Below, piece by piece: positions 6,618 to 7,686 of a DNA stretch of 7,686 nt. Source of the DNA: an uncultured bacterium. Its GTDB lineage: Bacteria > Bacillota > Clostridia > Oscillospirales > Oscillospiraceae. The DNA lies in contig CANASS010000069.1 of NCBI GenBank assembly GCA_947364395.1, forward strand, positions 1-7,686, given 5' to 3'. The notes below the pieces were generated by a model that saw nothing but the letters and a program-made list of their open reading frames with translations, was not told the DNA's origin and did not search any database. Position numbers and translations under genes: made by a program. The first letter of the stretch is position 1; every line of letters begins with the position of its first letter.

Positions 6618-6827
6618 TCAGTAATAAAAATGGGCTACTGTTGTGTGCGGTGGAAAATCGTGGGGCAGATTTCGCCATTTGCATCCGTTAACTCCCAAAT
6701 ATAGCACCGCATTTACCAGCTCCCACTTTTCCCATTTGCTGCTGTCTCCTGTCTGAGGAAACAGCGGCTCTATGACCGCCCATTGGCTGTCGCTCAAACC
6801 GCTCGCATAACTGCGTCTTTTATTTTT
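6618..6827 (-). pseudogene. IS5-family transposase N-terminal remnant (DUF4096-like)
   Basis: A minus-strand frame of 69 codons (6827 to 6621, stop TGA at 6620-6618) reads like the N-terminal domain of IS5-family (IS427-type) transposases. It includes SYASGLSDSQWAVIEPLFP, then ELVNAVLYLGVNGCKWRNLP and HDFPPHTTVAHFYY, matching the family pattern of LSDxQWxxIEPLLP, VVNAILYxLRTGCxWRxLP and DFPPWxTVxxxF. No DDE catalytic domain follows: the frame stops where the family would continue. There is no in-frame ATG; a TAG (6830-6828) stands about where the start codon should be. It is therefore a non-functional fragment. It is too short, and lacks a usual start, to have been picked up as an ordinary gene. 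It faces away from the adjacent IstA remnant. Confidence 0.82.
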
Positions 6828-6868
6828 CTATATTATGCACCCATTATAGTATTGTTTCCGCTATTTGG

Positions 6869-7562
6869 TACAGATTCTGGACGATGCCCGGGAAGCAGGG
6901 GCAGATGGACTGGGGATTCCTCGAGGATCATGTGGAAGAAGCTGTACTGTTTTCCATGATTTGGGGATATTCAAGGATACGATATTTAGAACTTTTGACA
7001 GATATGAGCACAAACGCACTGATCCGGTGCCATCAGAACGCATTTCGGCTCTTTGGAGGATACCCGGAGGAAATTCTGTACGACAACATGAAGCAGAAGG
7101 TCATCAAGCGGCTGCTGAAACAGGAGGGTTCTGCGCTGAACCGGCAGTTTGAGGACTTTACGGGGTTTTACGGTTTCAAGCCCATCCTGTGCCGGCCATA
7201 CCGAGGTCAGACCAAGGGGGAAGTGGAGCGGTCAGTGCAGTTTGTGCGGGATAACTTCATTGTGGGGATCAAATACAACAGCCTATCGGATCTGAATGGA
7301 CGAGCCTTGGCCTGGTGCAATAAGGTCAATGGCAAGGTTCACGCCACCACCAGCGAGATTCCCTTTGAACGGCTGAAAAAGAGGGCCTGAACCCTCTCCC
7401 CCGAAAGTACATCATCGACAAAATCAACTTGAGGCGGGTACAAAAAGACTGCCTCATCTCGTACGCGGCAATCAGTACTCCGCGCCAGCGGAGTACACCG
7501 GCAAAGATGTGGCAGTCGTAGCCCTCGACAACATGTTAGCAACCAACCATAAGGGAAAGCAT
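6869..7562 (+). pseudogene. IS21-family IstA transposase remnant with two frameshifts
   Basis: Homology begins near 6869 with MPGKQGQMDWG (first catalytic Asp in QMDWG). It continues through LYDNMK (second Asp) and TKGEVERSVQFVRDNF (catalytic Glu), to EIPFERLKK, so the DDE core is present. The N-terminal helix-turn-helix region and the C-terminus are missing. The ATG at 6884 is internal to the family sequence and not a real start. The frame breaks in the A5 run at 7376-7380, giving a premature TGA at 7388-7390. The next frame, from 7381, continues the family sequence as EGLNPLPRKYIIDKINLRRV and CLISYA. A second one-base loss near 7465-7467 shifts to GNQYSAPAEYTGKDVAVVAL, then DNMLATNHKGK, ending at TAG 7563-7565. 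About 225 residues are recognisable over the three frames, out of a usual 400-500. No istB partner follows in the window. The element cannot transpose by itself. Confidence 0.88.
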
Positions 7563-7686
7563 TAGATGTTGGGCCACAAGACGGCACAGGCCGCAATATC
7601 TAACCGAGCGCGAGCCCAGCGGAGCGGGTGCGCTCGGAGGCGAGGAAATACCCTGTCTGGCGCAGACCTCCGCGAAGCGGGGGGCG
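7563..7686. other. GC-rich, hairpin-forming stretch without a recognised gene
   Basis: IstA similarity ends at 7562. Beyond it, CCGAGCGC and GCGCTCGG (around 7604-7639) form a perfect 8-bp stem that can extend through GCCC/GGGT. CCTCCGC-GAA-GCGGGGG near the right edge forms a second hairpin without a U-tract. One plus-strand frame is open to the edge (reading LTEREPSGAGALGGEE and so on), but its composition is low-complexity and I recognise no domain. It may be intergenic DNA of a neighbouring accessory element that continues beyond the window. Confidence 0.4.

Larger units (their letters stand above)
6618..7562. mobile_element. Composite of decayed insertion-sequence remnants
   Basis: A minus-strand IS5-type fragment and a plus-strand IS21-type fragment lie back to back with about 40 AT-rich bases between (6828-6868). 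Both are truncated at the facing ends. The stretch is less GC-rich than the neighbouring housekeeping genes. No complete terminal inverted repeats or target duplications are evident, so the limits given are those of protein homology, not of the original elements. Confidence 0.7.

Noticed and set aside
6884..7390. The 168-codon frame as an intact small transposase gene
   Set aside because: The ATG at 6884 is internal to IstA similarity, and similarity continues beyond the stop in other frames, so this is part of a broken gene.
7475..7496. A 9-bp inverted repeat (GTACTCCGC/GCGGAGTAC) as a terminator or recombination site
   Set aside because: It falls inside the istA remnant and is explained by the codons for the conserved QYSxPAEY segment; there is no U-tract.

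Overview
This window looks like a chromosomal segment of a fairly GC-rich Gram-positive anaerobe, most plausibly a gut Oscillospiraceae-type clostridium. That is an inference from four things: GC-rich codon choice, strong Shine-Dalgarno and sigma-A style signals, a Bacillus-type aspartokinase with an internal beta-subunit start, and a large class A penicillin-binding protein with a Cys-containing C-terminal region. The genus cannot be fixed from the sequence alone.

All four intact or edge-cut genes lie on the minus strand. Read in the direction of transcription, the order from high to low coordinates is as follows. (1) A class A (bifunctional) penicillin-binding protein, 6463 to 3608, has its own promoter (TGGACA-17-TATAAT) and a strong intrinsic terminator at 3553-3586. 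(2) A hom-lysC transcription unit, 3367 to 825, encodes homoserine dehydrogenase and aspartokinase. It has a promoter (TTGCGA-17-TATAGT) ahead of hom, a 101-base gap without a terminator, and an intrinsic terminator at 785-817. (3) argG (argininosuccinate synthase) begins at 574 and runs off the left edge. It has a promoter (TTGCCA-17-TATACT), and the region upstream is rich in inverted repeats, including one that resembles an ARG box.

hom and lysC supply two steps of the aspartate-family pathway (Asp to aspartyl phosphate, and aspartate semialdehyde to homoserine). argG uses aspartate to make argininosuccinate. The three genes are therefore linked by aspartate metabolism, but the promoters and terminators point to separate control of argG.

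The right-hand 1.1 kb (about 6618-7686) is decayed mobile DNA. It holds a minus-strand remnant of an IS5-family transposase N-terminus and, facing away from it, a plus-strand remnant of an IS21-family IstA transposase. The IstA remnant keeps its DDE residues but lacks both ends and carries two frameshifts. The last 124 bases are GC-rich and hairpin-forming, with no recognisable gene.

I see no previously undescribed multi-gene system here. The most noteworthy points are a Cys4 zinc-ribbon-like insert in the extracytoplasmic part of the penicillin-binding protein, a strong internal ribosome binding site in lysC, and the layered inverted repeats upstream of argG.
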